From: Primulina eburnea
Taxonomy: Eukaryota > Streptophyta > Magnoliopsida > Lamiales > Gesneriaceae
Length of the DNA: 64,000 bases
Assembly (NCBI RefSeq): GCF_022965805.1
Contig: NC_133103.1
Location: 30,884,626-30,948,625 of the forward strand
Direction of reading: 5' to 3'
The position numbers and the translations under genes are program-made. The stretch's first letter is position 1, and each line of letters starts with the position of its first letter. The notes beneath the pieces were generated by a model. It worked only from the letters and a program-made list of their open reading frames with translations. It made no database searches and had not been told where the DNA came from. Positions 22,427 to 35,049 of this stretch are shown piece after piece.

Positions 22427-25400
22427 CCCAAGGGAAGAGTCCACCAGAGCTCTGGATTCAGTAAGGGATTCAACTCAGGAGGACAAATCTCTATGAAGGT
22501 TAAAAACTACCAACATTATAATTCTAGACCTGTTTAAAAGAGATACAGACTAGACAACAAAAACAGAAGAGAAGAACAACATTTTAATATGCATACTGTT
22601 AGAAGTAACAGACCTTCTGTTGCACGCACATCTTTGGATATCCGAAGTACAAGGTAACCAAAAATTGTACAAATGTGGGTCCCCAAAGGACTGATAAGGC
22701 TTGGACCCAAAAAGATTTGGGTACCAGATACTAAAATTTGTGTTTGTAGGAACAGGAGAAGAAAACAAAAATCAGTAACTCTACATGGTATCTGGACAGT
22801 GGATGTTCCAGACACATTACTGGACAGAAAAACCTACTTTCCGAGACAATGAGTTGCACTGGACCAAAGATAACCTTTGGAGACAACTCAAAAGGTAAAA
22901 CCGTGGGTAAGGGTAAGATTATCCATGGCAACATAACCATTAATGATGTGCTACTGGTTGAGAACCTTTGTTACAATCTGATTAGCATTAGTCAACTATG
23001 TTATAATGGTTATTCTGTAGATTTTCAGAAGCAATCGTGTATAGTTAAATATTTTGCTGAATCTACTATATTAACTGGAAAGAGAGAAGACAACACCTAC
23101 AGAGTCTCTTAGCTTGGAACTCAAATCATGTCAATACTCCTACATGCTTAGTTGCTTCTCTTAGTAATAAACACTGGCTCTGGCACAAGAAATTGAATCA
23201 TCTGAATTTCAAGTCAATCAATCATCTCAAAAAGCAGAATATAGTTGATGGCTTGCCTGACATTAATTTTGTTAAGAATCATGTTTGTTCTACCTGTCAG
23301 CTTGGGAAACAGTTTCAAGAACAAAGATAGCAAATCAACTTCAAGATGTTTGGAATTGCTGCATATGGACTTATTTGGTCCAATCCCTATCATGAGCCTA
23401 GGGCGAATGAAATATACTCTTGTTTTTATTGATCATTTTTCTAGATTCACTTGGGTAATATTTCTCGAAGGAAAAGATCAAACCAGTAGCCTCCTGATCA
23501 AGCTTCTGAAAAAGATTCAAAATGGAAAATCCTCTTCTATCATTAAAATCAGAAGTGATCGGGGCACTGAGTTAACTAACAAAAATCTTGAGTTATATTT
23601 GGATGAACAGGGGATTCATCATGAATATTCAGCTGCCAGAACCCCTCAACAAAACGGAGTAGCTGAGAGGAGAAACAGAACTCTAAAAGAAGCAGCTAGA
23701 ACAATGCTAGCAGATGCAGACATCTCTCAGTGCTTCTGGGCAGAAGAAATTAACACTGCTTGTTACACGCAAAACAGAAAAATGGTCAACAAAAGGCACA
23801 ATCAAACTCTTTATGAAATATGGAAAGGGAATAAGCCCAACATATCTTATTTTTATGTGTTTGGTTGCAAATGTTTTGTACTAAATAATGGCAAAAATCA
23901 CTTAACTGCATTTGACTCAAAATCAGATGCTGGACTATTCCTTGGTTACTCTGCCATAAGCAAAGCTTTTAGAATCTTCAACAATAGAACTCTTAATGTT
24001 GAAGAGTCGATTCATGTTGTCTTCGATGAAGACAGCAGTGCTCCTGAAATATCTAACACGTCAGATTTAAGTAACAGGTTAGACAGGATCCACTTGGAAC
24101 TGGACAGTGAAGATGAGGTTGAAGCAAACATCAAGGATGTTCAAAATCCAGAACCAGACATTCCGATAGTAGAACCAGAAGTACAGACATTAGATCTGCC
24201 AATACCAGCATAAGACACTCAAGAACCTAATACTGGTTCCGTCGACAACAATCCTAACATATGAAATCAGGAAGATATCCTTTTAAATCCTTTTATTTGG
24301 AGAAAATCTCATCCTCCATCGTTGGTTATTGGAAATCCAACAGCGCCTCTGAAAACCAGAAGGCAAATGATTAATGAATACATGCATGCTGCTTTTATTT
24401 CTCAAGACAAACCAAATAAAATTGAAGAAGCTCTTCTGGATCCTAGTTGGATTGAAGCTATGCAAGAAGAGCTGAATCAATTCAAACGAAACAAAGTTTG
24501 GTTTCTAGTACCTAGACCATATCACCAAGCTGTCATTGGAACTCGGTGGGTATTCAGAAACAAACTAAATGAAGAAGGCACAGTGACTAGAAATAAAGCA
24601 AGACTGGTAGCTCAAGGTTTTAGACAAGAAGAAGGAATAGACTATGATGAGACCTACGCACCAGTAGCAAGGCTCGAAGCTATCAGAATATTTTTTGCCT
24701 TTGCAGCTTTTACGAACTTTAAGGTTTATCAAATGGATGTGAAGAGTGCCTTCCTAAATGGTCTATTACAAGAAGATGTCTACGTCGAACAACCTCCAGG
24801 TTTTATCGATCATTTCTCACCTTACCATGTATTCAAATTACACAAAGCATTATATGGTCTAAAACAGGCACCTAGAGCGTGGTATGACACTTTATCCAAT
24901 TTCTTATCGATCATGACTGTACAATTGGGACAGTAGACAAAATCTTTTTACTTTTGTCAAGAATAAATATATACTTTTAGTACAGATCTATGTTGATGAT
25001 ATTATTTTCGGGTCAACCAACCCCAAATTATGTGCAAAGTTTGGAAAGTTGATGCAGGATCAATTCGAAATGAGTATGATGAGAGAATTAACATTCTTCT
25101 TAGGATTACAGATCAAACAACTTGATGCTGGAATTTTTATAAATCAAGCCAAGAACATCAAGGAGCTTCTGAAAAAGTTTGGTATGGAAGCATGCTCTGC
25201 TGCTTCTACTCCAATGAGCTCATCTATTAAACTTGATAAAGATGAAAGTGGAATTCCAGTAGAGATAACTCAGTATGGTGGTCTTATTGGTTCATTGTTA
25301 TATCTGACTGTCAGTAGACCAGATATCATGTTTTCTGTTTGTATTAGTGCGAGATTTCAATCTAACCCCAAACAATCTCATTATATTGCTGCTAAAAGAC

Positions 25401-25661
25401 TATGGAATCCAAGCCTCCGATTCACCTATTTTCTGTGACAATACCAGTGCCATTGCAATCACACAAAATCCAGTACTTCATTCCAGAACGAAGCACATAG
25501 ACATCAGACATCATTTCATCAGAGATCATGTGCAGAAGAAGGACATTCGTCTGGAATATGTTTCTACTGTTCAACAAACAGCAGATATCTTTACAAAACC
25601 TCTGCCTGAAAATAAGTTTTCTTATTTTCGAAACTCACTTGGATTAACAGACTTAAATTAA
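22427..25661 (+). pseudogene. SIRE pol, unit 2: protease, integrase, RT, truncated RNase H
   Basis: Same domain order and same RNase H core deletion as unit 1. Integrase is open for longer (23245-24213), because the unit 1 stop after RTLNI is GAA here; it ends at a private TAA at 24211-24213. RT lies at 24322-25438 with the same frameshift before YVDD. The reading [14 protein letters not shown] keeps the usual Gly where unit 1 has Arg. Not autonomous. Confidence 0.9.
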
Positions 25662-25984
25662 TTATTTGTTATCTTCATTAATGTGTTGTGACTTCTTATG
25701 TCTCTTCAAAGTTGTTTTGCAAAAAATAAAAGACAAGCGAGAGAGACAATCAGTAAACATAACATAAAATTTTCATTAATAATATAGGCGGGGGCATACA
25801 ACTTTAACTTCATTTTTAACGTACGCTTTCCAAGTTGCCAACCAAGTGGTCAGCTCCCCGGTAGAGGTACGTAAAAACTCCTCTGAAAAGCAATATTTTT
25901 CAGAGTCCTCAGCTCTTTTAAGAGCATGAGGAGTTAGACGCCATCATCAGAGAAGAAGTCCGCACTGTCAGCACTATGGAGACG

Positions 25985-26182
25985 TCAATAATACTTCGCC
26001 ATTTTTGTCACCTCCTTGGAGGAAGACACCTGCCCTCCCTCAAAAGAGGACTGAAGCTCCTGGATCTTAGTCCAGGTAGCCAGTGTCTTCTCGAACACCT
26101 TGTCCTCAATCGCTTTCTTCCTAGCTGCTCCCACCTCCTTCATAAACTACTCAGTTAAGTCAGGACTTTTCTCTCTTGCCAT
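25985..26182 (-). pseudogene. Antisense ORF 1 of SIRE unit 2 (stop at codon 12)
   Basis: Same ORF as in unit 1, but GAG at codon 12 is TAG (26147-26149). A Met directly after the stop could restart the frame, though unit 2 also differs near the distal end. The minus-strand TATA box is retained. Confidence 0.4.
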
Positions 26183-26222
26183 ATTTCTGTTTAAAAGTGA
26201 CTAATGGCTAAACTCTATGCTG

Positions 26223-26232
26223 GTATTTATAG
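26223..26232 (-). promoter_or_regulatory. Minus-strand TATA box, antisense ORF 1, unit 2
   Basis: CTATAAATAC on the minus strand, identical in sequence and spacing to unit 1. Confidence 0.45.
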
Positions 26233-26953
26233 ATGATAAATCAGGTACTAGAGATAGAGGTAATCATAACATTCAGCGGGAAATGTGAAACGTTCTGTAT
26301 CAAGCTTTCGACGGTTCACTTACCAATATGTGACATTTAATAATTACATTGATTTAGGGGGAACTTTATTATGATTATATTTGATTTTGTATCAGAAGCA
26401 GAAGGAGACTTATCTCTTCATTAAAATAAGGCACTCGGTTTAAAACTTCCAGTAGAAGCTGTCAAAGTCTCTTCTGATTCTTTCATATATGAATGTCAAT
26501 TTATCTCTTATAAATTATGCCTTATTCAGATAATATTGAGTTATTTGCAAAAGAAAACGATTTAAGATAAATACTTGTATTCCATTGCACATTTACTCAA
26601 AGCTAGGTTACAACATACAATTCAACATCTATGGAGTACTTTCACTCAACCAGATGCATCTGATGATGAAGAAGTTGACGAGTCTCAAGTCGGCCGAAGC
26701 ATTTACTGATTCACCAGACTAAGTCTTTCTTACTCATTTTTTTTTATTCAATGAAAGCAGTAGATGGACAAAAATGTCAAGATTTCATTACATTAAGTTT
26801 ATCTACTCCATTCATTGTTTTCAGCAGCTTGAAGTACTTTTTATGTTGCAAAGTACTTCAGCAGGAACTTATCTAAGGACTGGTTAGGAATTCTAAACTG
26901 AGGATTTTCTTCCTAATCCTTATATCTTGGATAAGGATGGTCTTCTTCGAAAA

Positions 26954-27103
26954 TTATCCAGCAAGCTTGAATCTTGTCAGCACTAATGTATTGAAAAAGA
27001 TGTCTTCAAACATCTGTATACGAGTGACTGAAAGTTGCTTTTGGAATTCCTCTGCTGATTCTGATTCCGGAGAAGGCTCCGATAGGTCACTTGCAACTAT
27101 CAT
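26954..27103 (-). CDS. Antisense ORF 2 of SIRE unit 2 (49 aa, unknown)
   Basis: A small antisense ORF with an acidic, Ser-rich N-terminus (SEPSPESESAEEF) and a hydrophobic/basic second half (IQMFEDIFFNTLVLTRFKL). No family recognised. It is open here but cut after 22 codons in unit 1. The TATA box lies 57-67 bases upstream. It could be the first exon of a longer antisense transcript. Confidence 0.35.
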   Translation of the reverse strand: MIVASDLSEPSPESESAEEFQKQLSVTRIQMFEDIFFNTLVLTRFKLAG

Positions 27104-27159
27104 TTATACTGATTTGAGAAAATAAAAGTTTGAATGACTTAGTCTGTAAATTTGCAGGC

Positions 27160-27170
27160 CTTTATATAGA
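27160..27170 (-). promoter_or_regulatory. Minus-strand TATA box, antisense ORF 2, unit 2
   Basis: CTATATAAAGG on the minus strand, conserved with unit 1. Confidence 0.45.
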
Positions 27171-27720
27171 GTATCAGGAAGCTGAAGAGCCGGCAATTTT
27201 GGTTACACGAATACCAAGATTCATCCATCTTGTCCTCAGATTTCATATCTCTACATTTATTAGTTGCATTTATCAAGGGGGAACAGTATCTTAGTCAGAC
27301 TAAGAATTTTATATCTTCCTCAGAAAACAGATAGAATATTTGTCTTTTCGATAAAACAACGAGTCTGCTGGTTTTATCAAAGTGCTCTAATATTTCAGTA
27401 CTTTGAAACTTCCAGCAGACGTTATCATAAAACGACAAATCTTCTTCTGATTACTCTTAATAACTGTCTGGATAGCTCGCCTCTTTCAAATATTAAGATC
27501 ATTCATGTCTGACAAACTTTGCATGTCTTTTCAAATACTCAACCGTAAACATACTGACGTGTGTCCTTGTGTTTACTTGACGGCTGTACATTTATTTTAA
27601 AATATCACTTTCTCACTTTTCACTATTACCGTCTCAAATCTTTTGTTACTCAGCTACTGCTTTCTCTTAAACATCTTCTCTCTACTGCAAAATCTATCTG
27701 ACTCTCTCCTACTTAAAGAA

Positions 27721-29578
27721 ATGGCCGGAGCATATACTCTTAATGCCTATCAAGTCAATTTTGCTTCAGTTTTCAATATCAAAGATGAGAACCTTGTTAA
27801 AATGTTTCAAGCCCTTGAAAAATCAGGACTTTGACAATTCTTGGAAACACCCGCTGTAATATACAAAACTGCCCTTCTGTACTTCTATGCTAAGGCAACT
27901 GTTCATGAAGGAAATATCATTCATTCTCAAGGAGACGCATCCATCTCCATTGATGCCAAACTGTTGGGAGCAACTTTCCTCCTCCCACTTTCAGGTATCT
28001 CTGAACTCTCTGATATTTCTAAGCTAGAAATGTCTACTGCTCTCAGAACTTTCTCAGCTTCTGGAGAAGAACTATCTCCCTCTTGCTACAAAAAGTTCCT
28101 CAAAATGAAATATCAAGTTCTTGCTGATATTGTGGCGAAAGCTCTGTTAGTCAAAGCTGGCACGTTCGATAAACTAACAAAGGATAAAGTCCAAGTGATG
28201 GCTGCCATCACTTCAGGAACTAAAGTGGATTGGAGTCGTTTTCTATTCCGAATTATGAAAGAAATGGTTACAAAGAAAAGCTCTGGATTTGCTGTTCAGA
28301 TCAGCACAATGTTAAAAGATGTTGGTTTCGCTCTTACAAGTAAACAGAATGCTGCTTCTGTAACAATGATTGATGCTAAAAATCTACTCGCTTTAAGGCC
28401 CAAGCCAACTGTGGCTGAATTTGTTGCTTTGAAAAAGGAGATTGGAGAAACTCTTTCTGACGTTCAACTCAAAGAAGATTAAAAGGAAGATAGTGATCAT
28501 CTCTACTGATTCTGACAAAACAGTATCCGAAGAGTCTGCTGCTCATATTCAACCATCCTTACCACCAACTCCCATCGTAAAGAAAGCTCGTACTGTTCTT
28601 AAGATCAAGAAGACAGAAGAAATGAAAGTTCTTTTGAATCAGCAATCTGAACCTATGATTGCAGACCAATCAGTCATACCTGCTGAAATTGTTCCATCAG
28701 AAGAGAACTTGGTCTCTGCATTTGTTGCTCCTGATGAAGAGACTGTTCCTACGAACACTGCTGCCGAACCAACTGTCACTACTGTTCCAGATGAAAACTC
28801 TGCTAACCCTGGCCTTTCTACTGATTTGGTGGATACCATTTCCCATACCAAAAATCAAGTCTCTACTGCATTGATTGTCACTAATCTTGTACATACTCAC
28901 ACGGATATTCGCCTTGCTGAAACAAGGCAACGCTTGCTTGAACGAACTCCATCACCAGAATCAGAACCATTCAATTTAGAGTTTCAGATTGACACTCTAC
29001 AAAGGGAACTCAATAATCTTTCTGATTTAGTCAAGCGGATGTCTCGTGAAAGTGTAGCAGAATTCAGTGGTACTCAGTTCTTCCGAGAACGAATGTCCAA
29101 AGAAATACATAAAACGGCGGAATCTATGGATAGAATGTATGCTGAAACCATTGTTTTCAGACAAGCTATATCCAGAAATCATGGTAATATCATGCTTGCT
29201 CAACCTGACATGCTTAATCGACTCACCGAGCATGATGATCTCATTCGTTCATTCTCCACCTCCATGGAATTAATGGATGCCAAGATTTACTCTCAAACTC
29301 AATCTCTCACTAATCTTAATGATCGAATCTCTAATCAGGCTCCATATCTGGAAATGTTGACCAATGGCATTCAAAGTTTGTCTAGAAGAATGGATGACTT
29401 TATGGCCCGTATTATTTCCGCTGATGCCAAAAAGGGGGAAGAACAACAAAGAGGAGGAAGAGATCCATCTGAAGCAGAACAAAGGAGATCAGAAGACCAG
29501 GCGGAACCTTCAGATAGAAGATTTCAGGATCCTCTAAATGAAGAAGTCATATACAGGGACATTGGAACTAATGATTGA
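27721..29578 (+). pseudogene. Env-like/extra ORF of SIRE unit 2
   Basis: Same layout and the same two lesions (TGA at 27832-27834, frameshift near 28470) as unit 1. Few differences are visible over 1.86 kb; examples are Thr to Ala after NLVS, Glu to Asp in STELVD/STDLVD, and Lys to Glu in MYAKT/MYAET. The helical N-terminal part, Pro/Ser/Thr linker and coiled-coil-like region are all retained. Confidence 0.6.
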
Positions 29579-29672
29579 CAATTTATTTTGTTAATTTCAC
29601 TGATATTATCCTTTTGCTAACTGTTATCTGTTTTTTAACGCTTTCCTACTGTTTAGGTTTTGGCATCACCAC

Positions 29673-29683
29673 AAAAGGGGAAA
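29673..29683 (+). other. Polypurine tract, SIRE unit 2
   Basis: AAAAGGGGAAA one base before LTR3. Confidence 0.85.
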
Positions 29684-29684
29684 T

Positions 29685-30697
29685 TGATAGACATGAATTA
29701 ATTGTGGCGATGAAAATAAAAACCAGCAGCATTCTTTAAGAAAACAGTAGACGATAAGAAAATCAGAAGCTACTACTCTAGTAAAACAAAAGCAGTAGAA
29801 AGGATAGAAAAACAGAATCAGAAGAAGATGTTACCTAACGGGACTATTTTAAATGTTACCGTTAAGTTTAGCAAGTACTAGTATTAATTGCAGCATTAAA
29901 TACTATACGGAGTCATTTAATTCACTTTACCAATTTTAGTATAAATCAGGACTGATTGTCTTATAGCTTTTCTGCAGGAACCTTTTTAGGTAATAAAGCT
30001 GATTCAATCAGAAGTCTGAAGACATCCTCTGATCATAGACTTTGAACTCAGTCACTTATATATACATGGAACAAACCCATATACAAAGACGACAGTGCGC
30101 AAAATATCTTTCAAGGATCAACGCAATTTCACTCAACAGAACAACCTCGAAATTCCTTGATAAATTTGAGTTCAACACAAAGAAAAGTAGCACACGCTTC
30201 ATAGCAAATATCTGATCTTTTGAAGATCATCTTGTGCTACTGTTTCTTACACTCTTCCCGATCATTTACAACACTTATACTTTATCAGAAGAGTTTGTAA
30301 TCTGAAAAGAGTTTTTTCAGAACTTTGTGTATCACGTTTTCACTGTGTCGAGTAACTAAGAGTTTCAGTAGGCAAAAGTGTAAGTCCTTCTGAAGTGGGT
30401 GTGTACAAGAATTGTACTGTAATATCCAAAGTCTTTAAGTGATACCTTCTGGAAACAGGAGAAGGGGAGACGTAGAAGATTTCATCTTCGAACTTCCATA
30501 AACAACTACTGTCTATTGTTATTACTGTCTTTCACCTATTTCATCAGATTGTTTCCGCACCTATAATTATAATCTGGTGAAAGTATACGCAACAAGAAAA
30601 ACTACTATCTCTAACAGGATTTTAGTACCTCCTTAGAAAGCAAAAAGGAGTAGAGTTTATTCATCCCCCCCTCTAAACTCAACTTCGATCCACAACA
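29685..30697 (+). repeat. SIRE LTR3 (3' LTR)
   Basis: 1,013 bp, TGATAGAC...CCACAACA, followed by AATTA, the changed copy of the AATTG target duplication. It matches LTR2 closely up to about 30310 and is clearly more different from it after about 30411. Confidence 0.92.
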
Positions 30698-31478
30698 AAT
30701 TAGGATCAAATTAAGAAACAAATAAAGTTACCGAAGGAGTGATATTTTTACCATGCTGGAGCATTTTAACCATATTTCTCAAATTACTTGGTCAAATGGT
30801 GACAAAATAATACCACAATTCAAACAACTCAATTACCTACATGTTTTGTTTTATGTGGAAAAGAAAATCGGATGAGAAGATTTTCAAAAGTGATGTGTAT
30901 GATGACATAATTTGTTGGAACATCAATGAAGTTTTATGTGTACAAAATAATATTTTATTTGTGGTTTTTCCCAAATTTGGGTATAAATAGGGATGCATTG
31001 TATTGTATTGAGATATCCCTCATTCTATGAACAAACTTTTGAGTTCATAATATTTCTCTCTTTGATTTTCTTTTATTTCTTTATTTAAATATAATTAGAA
31101 TGTTGATTTCATATTTTACACTTTGAATAATGAGTAACTAACTTCCCAAAAGTTGAGATGTAAAGTTGAAACTCTTGGTATGATAATAAGGTTATTAAAA
31201 GGTAATAAATTTTGTTTTATATTATTTAATCATTATTTATTGATTATGTTATATTTATTTCTTTAAGTATTATTTTACCCTACTTATAAGTGAGAGTTTT
31301 GATTTATTTTTGCTATATGTTACACTAAATTCATGGAGCCATTTAAATGTTAGTTTGATATTACCAAGCATTTAAAGTGTATGCCTTGATTTAATATATA
31401 TGAATATATTATAATATTAGTTTCTTAGTACCATTTAAAGGCTTGTTTGGTTTTACCAACCATTTAAAATGGGAATCT
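30698..31478. other. AT-rich stretch, no gene recognised
   Basis: No convincing ORF. It contains a good TATA box (30982-30989) in a context like a retroelement promoter, and two related words near 31350-31470 (CATTTAAAxG, TTTGGTTTTACCAACCATTTAAA). The start TGTTGGAACATC near 30912 could be the beginning of a small LTR fragment, but I found no partner. Confidence 0.4.
30982..30989 (+). promoter_or_regulatory. TATA box of an unassigned promoter-like segment
   Basis: GGGTATAAATAGGG is a near-ideal plant TATA box, followed by about 100 bases of mixed leader-like sequence. No ORF follows, so it is probably a relic LTR promoter. Confidence 0.35.
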
Positions 31479-32101
31479 TGTTGGAAAATTTCATGTTCGC
31501 AATCTTAATTTTGATGTTAACAAAACTTGTTTATTTGTTTCTAAAGAGTTTACCTAAGTGCACAGAAACTGAAATTGATAAGGCTTCGAACTGATCACTT
31601 AACAAGCTTAAACTGAAGCTATCGAGATGCAAGCTTAAAGTGCCAACTGATTGATCGAACTGAACTAGTTCAATTGATTGTCCAGTTGATAGGTGGTTCA
31701 GCAGAAGACTTTCAGAAGCCCGACTAGCTGATGAAGAGCCCAACTTACCTATTCAACTGAATCAATGAAATCAGTTCAGCTGACGAGTCAACTGACTTCG
31801 CCTCACCAGTTCAAGACCAATTCATCTGACAAGTTCAAAACATCAGTTAGGAGCGAACCAATTTACAGATATGACAAGCTTAGTCCAGTTGTGTACAAAG
31901 GAACAAAAGCTATTGTACGATCAAGGTACAATAAGAGATGTTGCAATAGCGCTTAAAGCCAATTGCCAATTGTTCCAGATATCTATTTGGGGGAAGAAAT
32001 TCAAACTGCAAAGGATTCTTTCACTGAGTCTCCCTTTACGTTCAGGCAAACGCCTATAAGTAGAAGCCGAAGCTCAGTGAAGAAGATGATGAGAGTTTAC
32101 G
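31479..32101 (+). repeat. Ty1/copia LTR, 5' part (interrupted by element D)
   Basis: Begins TGTTGGAAAATTTC. The target duplication TTACG (32097-32101) marks where element D entered. The other part resumes at 43155, giving an LTR of about 1.33 kb. The sequence is rich in AACTGA/CAGTT words. It is a different copia family from the SIRE tandem. Confidence 0.75.
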
Positions 32102-34764
32102 TGTAAGGTCCAAAATTAACACGAAGTAATCCAACTGCATGCGAATCTAGAAATTTTGAAAATTGAGTAATTAATTGATTTTAGTTGCTAATTAATTATG
32201 TGACATACTTGTTTATTTACTAAATTAGATTTTTATTATCATCATGCATAAAATGATATTTTTAGGGATATTCAGTGACGATCGAGGAACAGGGACCGAG
32301 GGCTGAAAATTGTAAAATGATTTTTTTATTTTAAATAATTTTTTTAATTATTTGAAATATGGTCGATTTTTAAAGTATTTTTGAAAATAATGGGTTTTGA
32401 GGTGATTTTATACGCCGGGACGTAAATTTTATCGGTGTTGGTTTTTCAACTAAAATACGAGCATTTTGGCAACCCGGCTAATAAATTCACATTTTTAATT
32501 AAAGAAAAACTTTGTTATTATTTTATTAAATCTTAATTAAAATTAATGGGCTTAAATTTTGTGGCTTAATAGGCCTAAAGCCTACTTACTAAATAAATTA
32601 GTATATAAAGTATTAATTGATCACGAAACCCTACACTTGTTACTCAAACAATCGGTCGCCCTATATTAATTTCTGAAAACTCTCCCACTCACTCTCTACA
32701 CACACATGACACTTCACTCAAATTGTTGGGGAGCAATTCGTAAGGTTCAATCTCAAGAGCAAGCCAAAGTCGTCTCCCGTTCTTCGTCGTCAACGAACAT
32801 TCGTGCGTATATAACGCAAAGGCACACCTTAATCTCCTTTTCTCATCCATCATGTCATATTATTTATTTAAATTGTTGGATGCATGAAGCACTTGAATTA
32901 CTTTTCAGAAAACCGAGAAGAGTCCTTGTTGACAAGGATACTCAACCCGAGAAGCACAGCAGTTCTAGCGCAAGGTGTGCGCGGCTGCTGGAAAGGGGAG
33001 GGCTCGTTCCAGACTTGCTGGGCAGGGTTAGGGCGAGACCTCAGGGTCCTAAGGTTGTGCACAACACACTGGTTCGGGGCTAGGGTCGTTGGCTAGGGTC
33101 CCTAACACAACAAACAAGAGTCCACACAATTTAAAACTCTCGGCCAGATTTGGTGTCACTTGGGCTGCTTCGTTTTTAGATTTTGGGCGGATATTTTGAC
33201 AAACTTAGAGTCCAGTAGGGTTCTTTGGCATGTTGGGCAAGTTTTGGTTTGACATGGCTCGGGAGTAACTCGTGAAAATTAAAAGATGGCTTGGGGTCGA
33301 AGTTTAGGTGTCAAATAGGGCTTTTAAAAGAAGAAAAATTGGAAAACGGCTCACGGGGGTCGAGTCGGGGTCCATAATGGCCAAAATAATATAAAAACAC
33401 TAAATTTATAATTTTGGAATTTTATATTAAAGTTTGGTATTTTTCGGGATTAAAACACCGTTAAAACAATTAAGAAAAGATAATTGAAAAAGTCTAACAG
33501 TTAAGCCTAATAAAATTATGAAAAATTTCATGTAAGCTTAAATAATTATTGGGGACATGTTAGAGTCATAAAATCAAGAAAAAGTCGATAACGTAAAATG
33601 TTGAGTCCAGTGGTAAAACGGTCTTTTTACACCTAGAAATTAGTAAAGGTCATGGCAGTGCCCGGAATGTTATTTTTATGAAAATATGATTATTTTTAGA
33701 TGTTTATGAATTTCCCATGATTTAAGTATGATTTTAAAATGTCTAAGGGATTTTATGATTTCTAAAAGACATTTAAAATACATGTTGCATGCTTGGTTTC
33801 AAAATGAAAATGTAAATATTATTCACGATTTTTATAAAGTGATGTGAATGAAAAATGTTGAAGGAAGTGAATTGATTGTGACTAATTCGTTAATAATGGC
33901 GACGTCGTGAGGGTTATAGTCCCAGTGGGAGCCCGACGATCGTGTTTCCATTATTGCGAATATGAGTTTATGAGGTTTGAGGAAGAATGGGAATATCGTG
34001 AGGGGAGAAAGCCCCAGAGGGAGCCCATTTATGAGAGAAGGCCCCAAAGGGAGCTCCGACGATCGTATTTCTATTTGATCATGTTAGGCCAAGGCTTAGT
34101 TGACCGGTGAGAGTGTCACTGATGTCCCCGCCGCCCAGTACTGTGGTTTTATGTAGATGGATACATCGTCATGTCATGTCATGTCAAGAAAGTCACAATT
34201 AACGATCTGAATTCAACTAAAGATAAAGGAAAATGTTTATGATCATGTTAAATGTTCATGTCATGTTGAGGAAAAGTTTAAGGATTTATTTATGCATATC
34301 ATGAAAAGTTATTTTTACTTAAAAGTATTTTCACTGTTTCATGTGGTTTTATACTTATTATTCGTTATCAAGATTATAGTGCGTTGAGTCTTTAGACTCA
34401 CTAGGTGTGATGGATGCAGGTGGTTCTGAGGGAGGTCTTGATGGGTGATACTACTGGACTGAAGGTGCACACAACCCGAGGACCAGCGCTACAATTTCCG
34501 TATTATGCTTTATGATTTAAGTTAAAGATTTATTTAGATTATTTATTTATGCTTTTGAGAGATTTTTTTCAGAGGTTTAGTATGGGCTTTACTTTTCAAA
34601 TTATTGCTTTTTAGGTTTGGTCAAACAGTAGAGGTTTATGCTTTGCGACTATTTCACTTGAATTTTCAAATGCTAGTGGTTGATGTTTTATTTCAAATGG
34701 CAAAATATTTTATTAAAAAAAAATTTCTAGTACTTTTAAATCAATAAAAAGGGCAGACGTTTCA
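32102..34764 (+). repeat. Element D 5' LTR
   Basis: 2,663 bp. TATA-like TATATAAAG at 32602-32610, followed by a leader-like region. A repeat of GGGAGCCCGACGATCG-type units lies at about 33920-34070 and a TGTCA run at about 34170-34190. The palindrome GAGTCTTTAGACTC lies at 34386-34399. ORFs in it, such as 32706-33083, are not conserved with the 3' LTR. Confidence 0.92.
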
Positions 34765-34766
34765 GT

Positions 34767-34778
34767 TGGTATCAGAGC
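34767..34778 (+). other. Primer-binding site, element D
   Basis: TGGTATCAGAGC, two bases after the LTR end. Confidence 0.95.
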
Positions 34779-35049
34779 AAAAGTCCTATAAAGGGTAGTG
34801 CCACCATCAGCGCCGGGATGATCAGTCGTCAAGCCTCCATTGTAAGTTTTCAAGCTTTTATGTGATTCAGTGTTTTATTACCTGCATGACGTTATGGATA
34901 TCATGATTATGCTACATGTTTATTAGCTTTTGAGTATTTTTGCTATACATGCTTAAATTGCTAATTGAGTTAGGATTTGTCACATGATTAGAGAACTTAG
35001 ATTTAAATGCATGTTACTTACGTTAGAATTTGGAAAACATTCTGATATA

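Larger units (their letters stand above)
6579..30697 (+). mobile_element. Tandem SIRE-type Ty1/copia element: LTR-internal-LTR-internal-LTR
   Basis: Three LTRs of about 1.01 kb (6579-10670 interrupted, 19673-20682, 29685-30697) flank two internal regions that align at an offset of exactly 10,012 bp, with scattered single-base differences and no net indel. The outer flanks AATTG (6574-6578) and AATTA (30698-30702) are a target duplication with one change. Each unit has an iMet PBS, gag with a coiled-coil extension, pol in the copia order (PR-IN-RT-RH), a non-coding stretch with antisense ORFs, an env-like/extra ORF, and a PPT. Gag features and the extra 3' ORF point to the SIRE/Maximus lineage. 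Both units share the same disabling lesions. Confidence 0.9.

Noticed and set aside
6579..30697. Two independent, adjacent SIRE insertions
   Set aside because: Only three LTRs, no target duplication around the middle LTR, shared lesions, and a mosaic middle LTR.
32706..33083. 125-codon ORF in element D 5' LTR
   Set aside because: The 3' LTR counterpart is interrupted by the extra 340-bp segment and by frame changes, so it is an LTR by-product.
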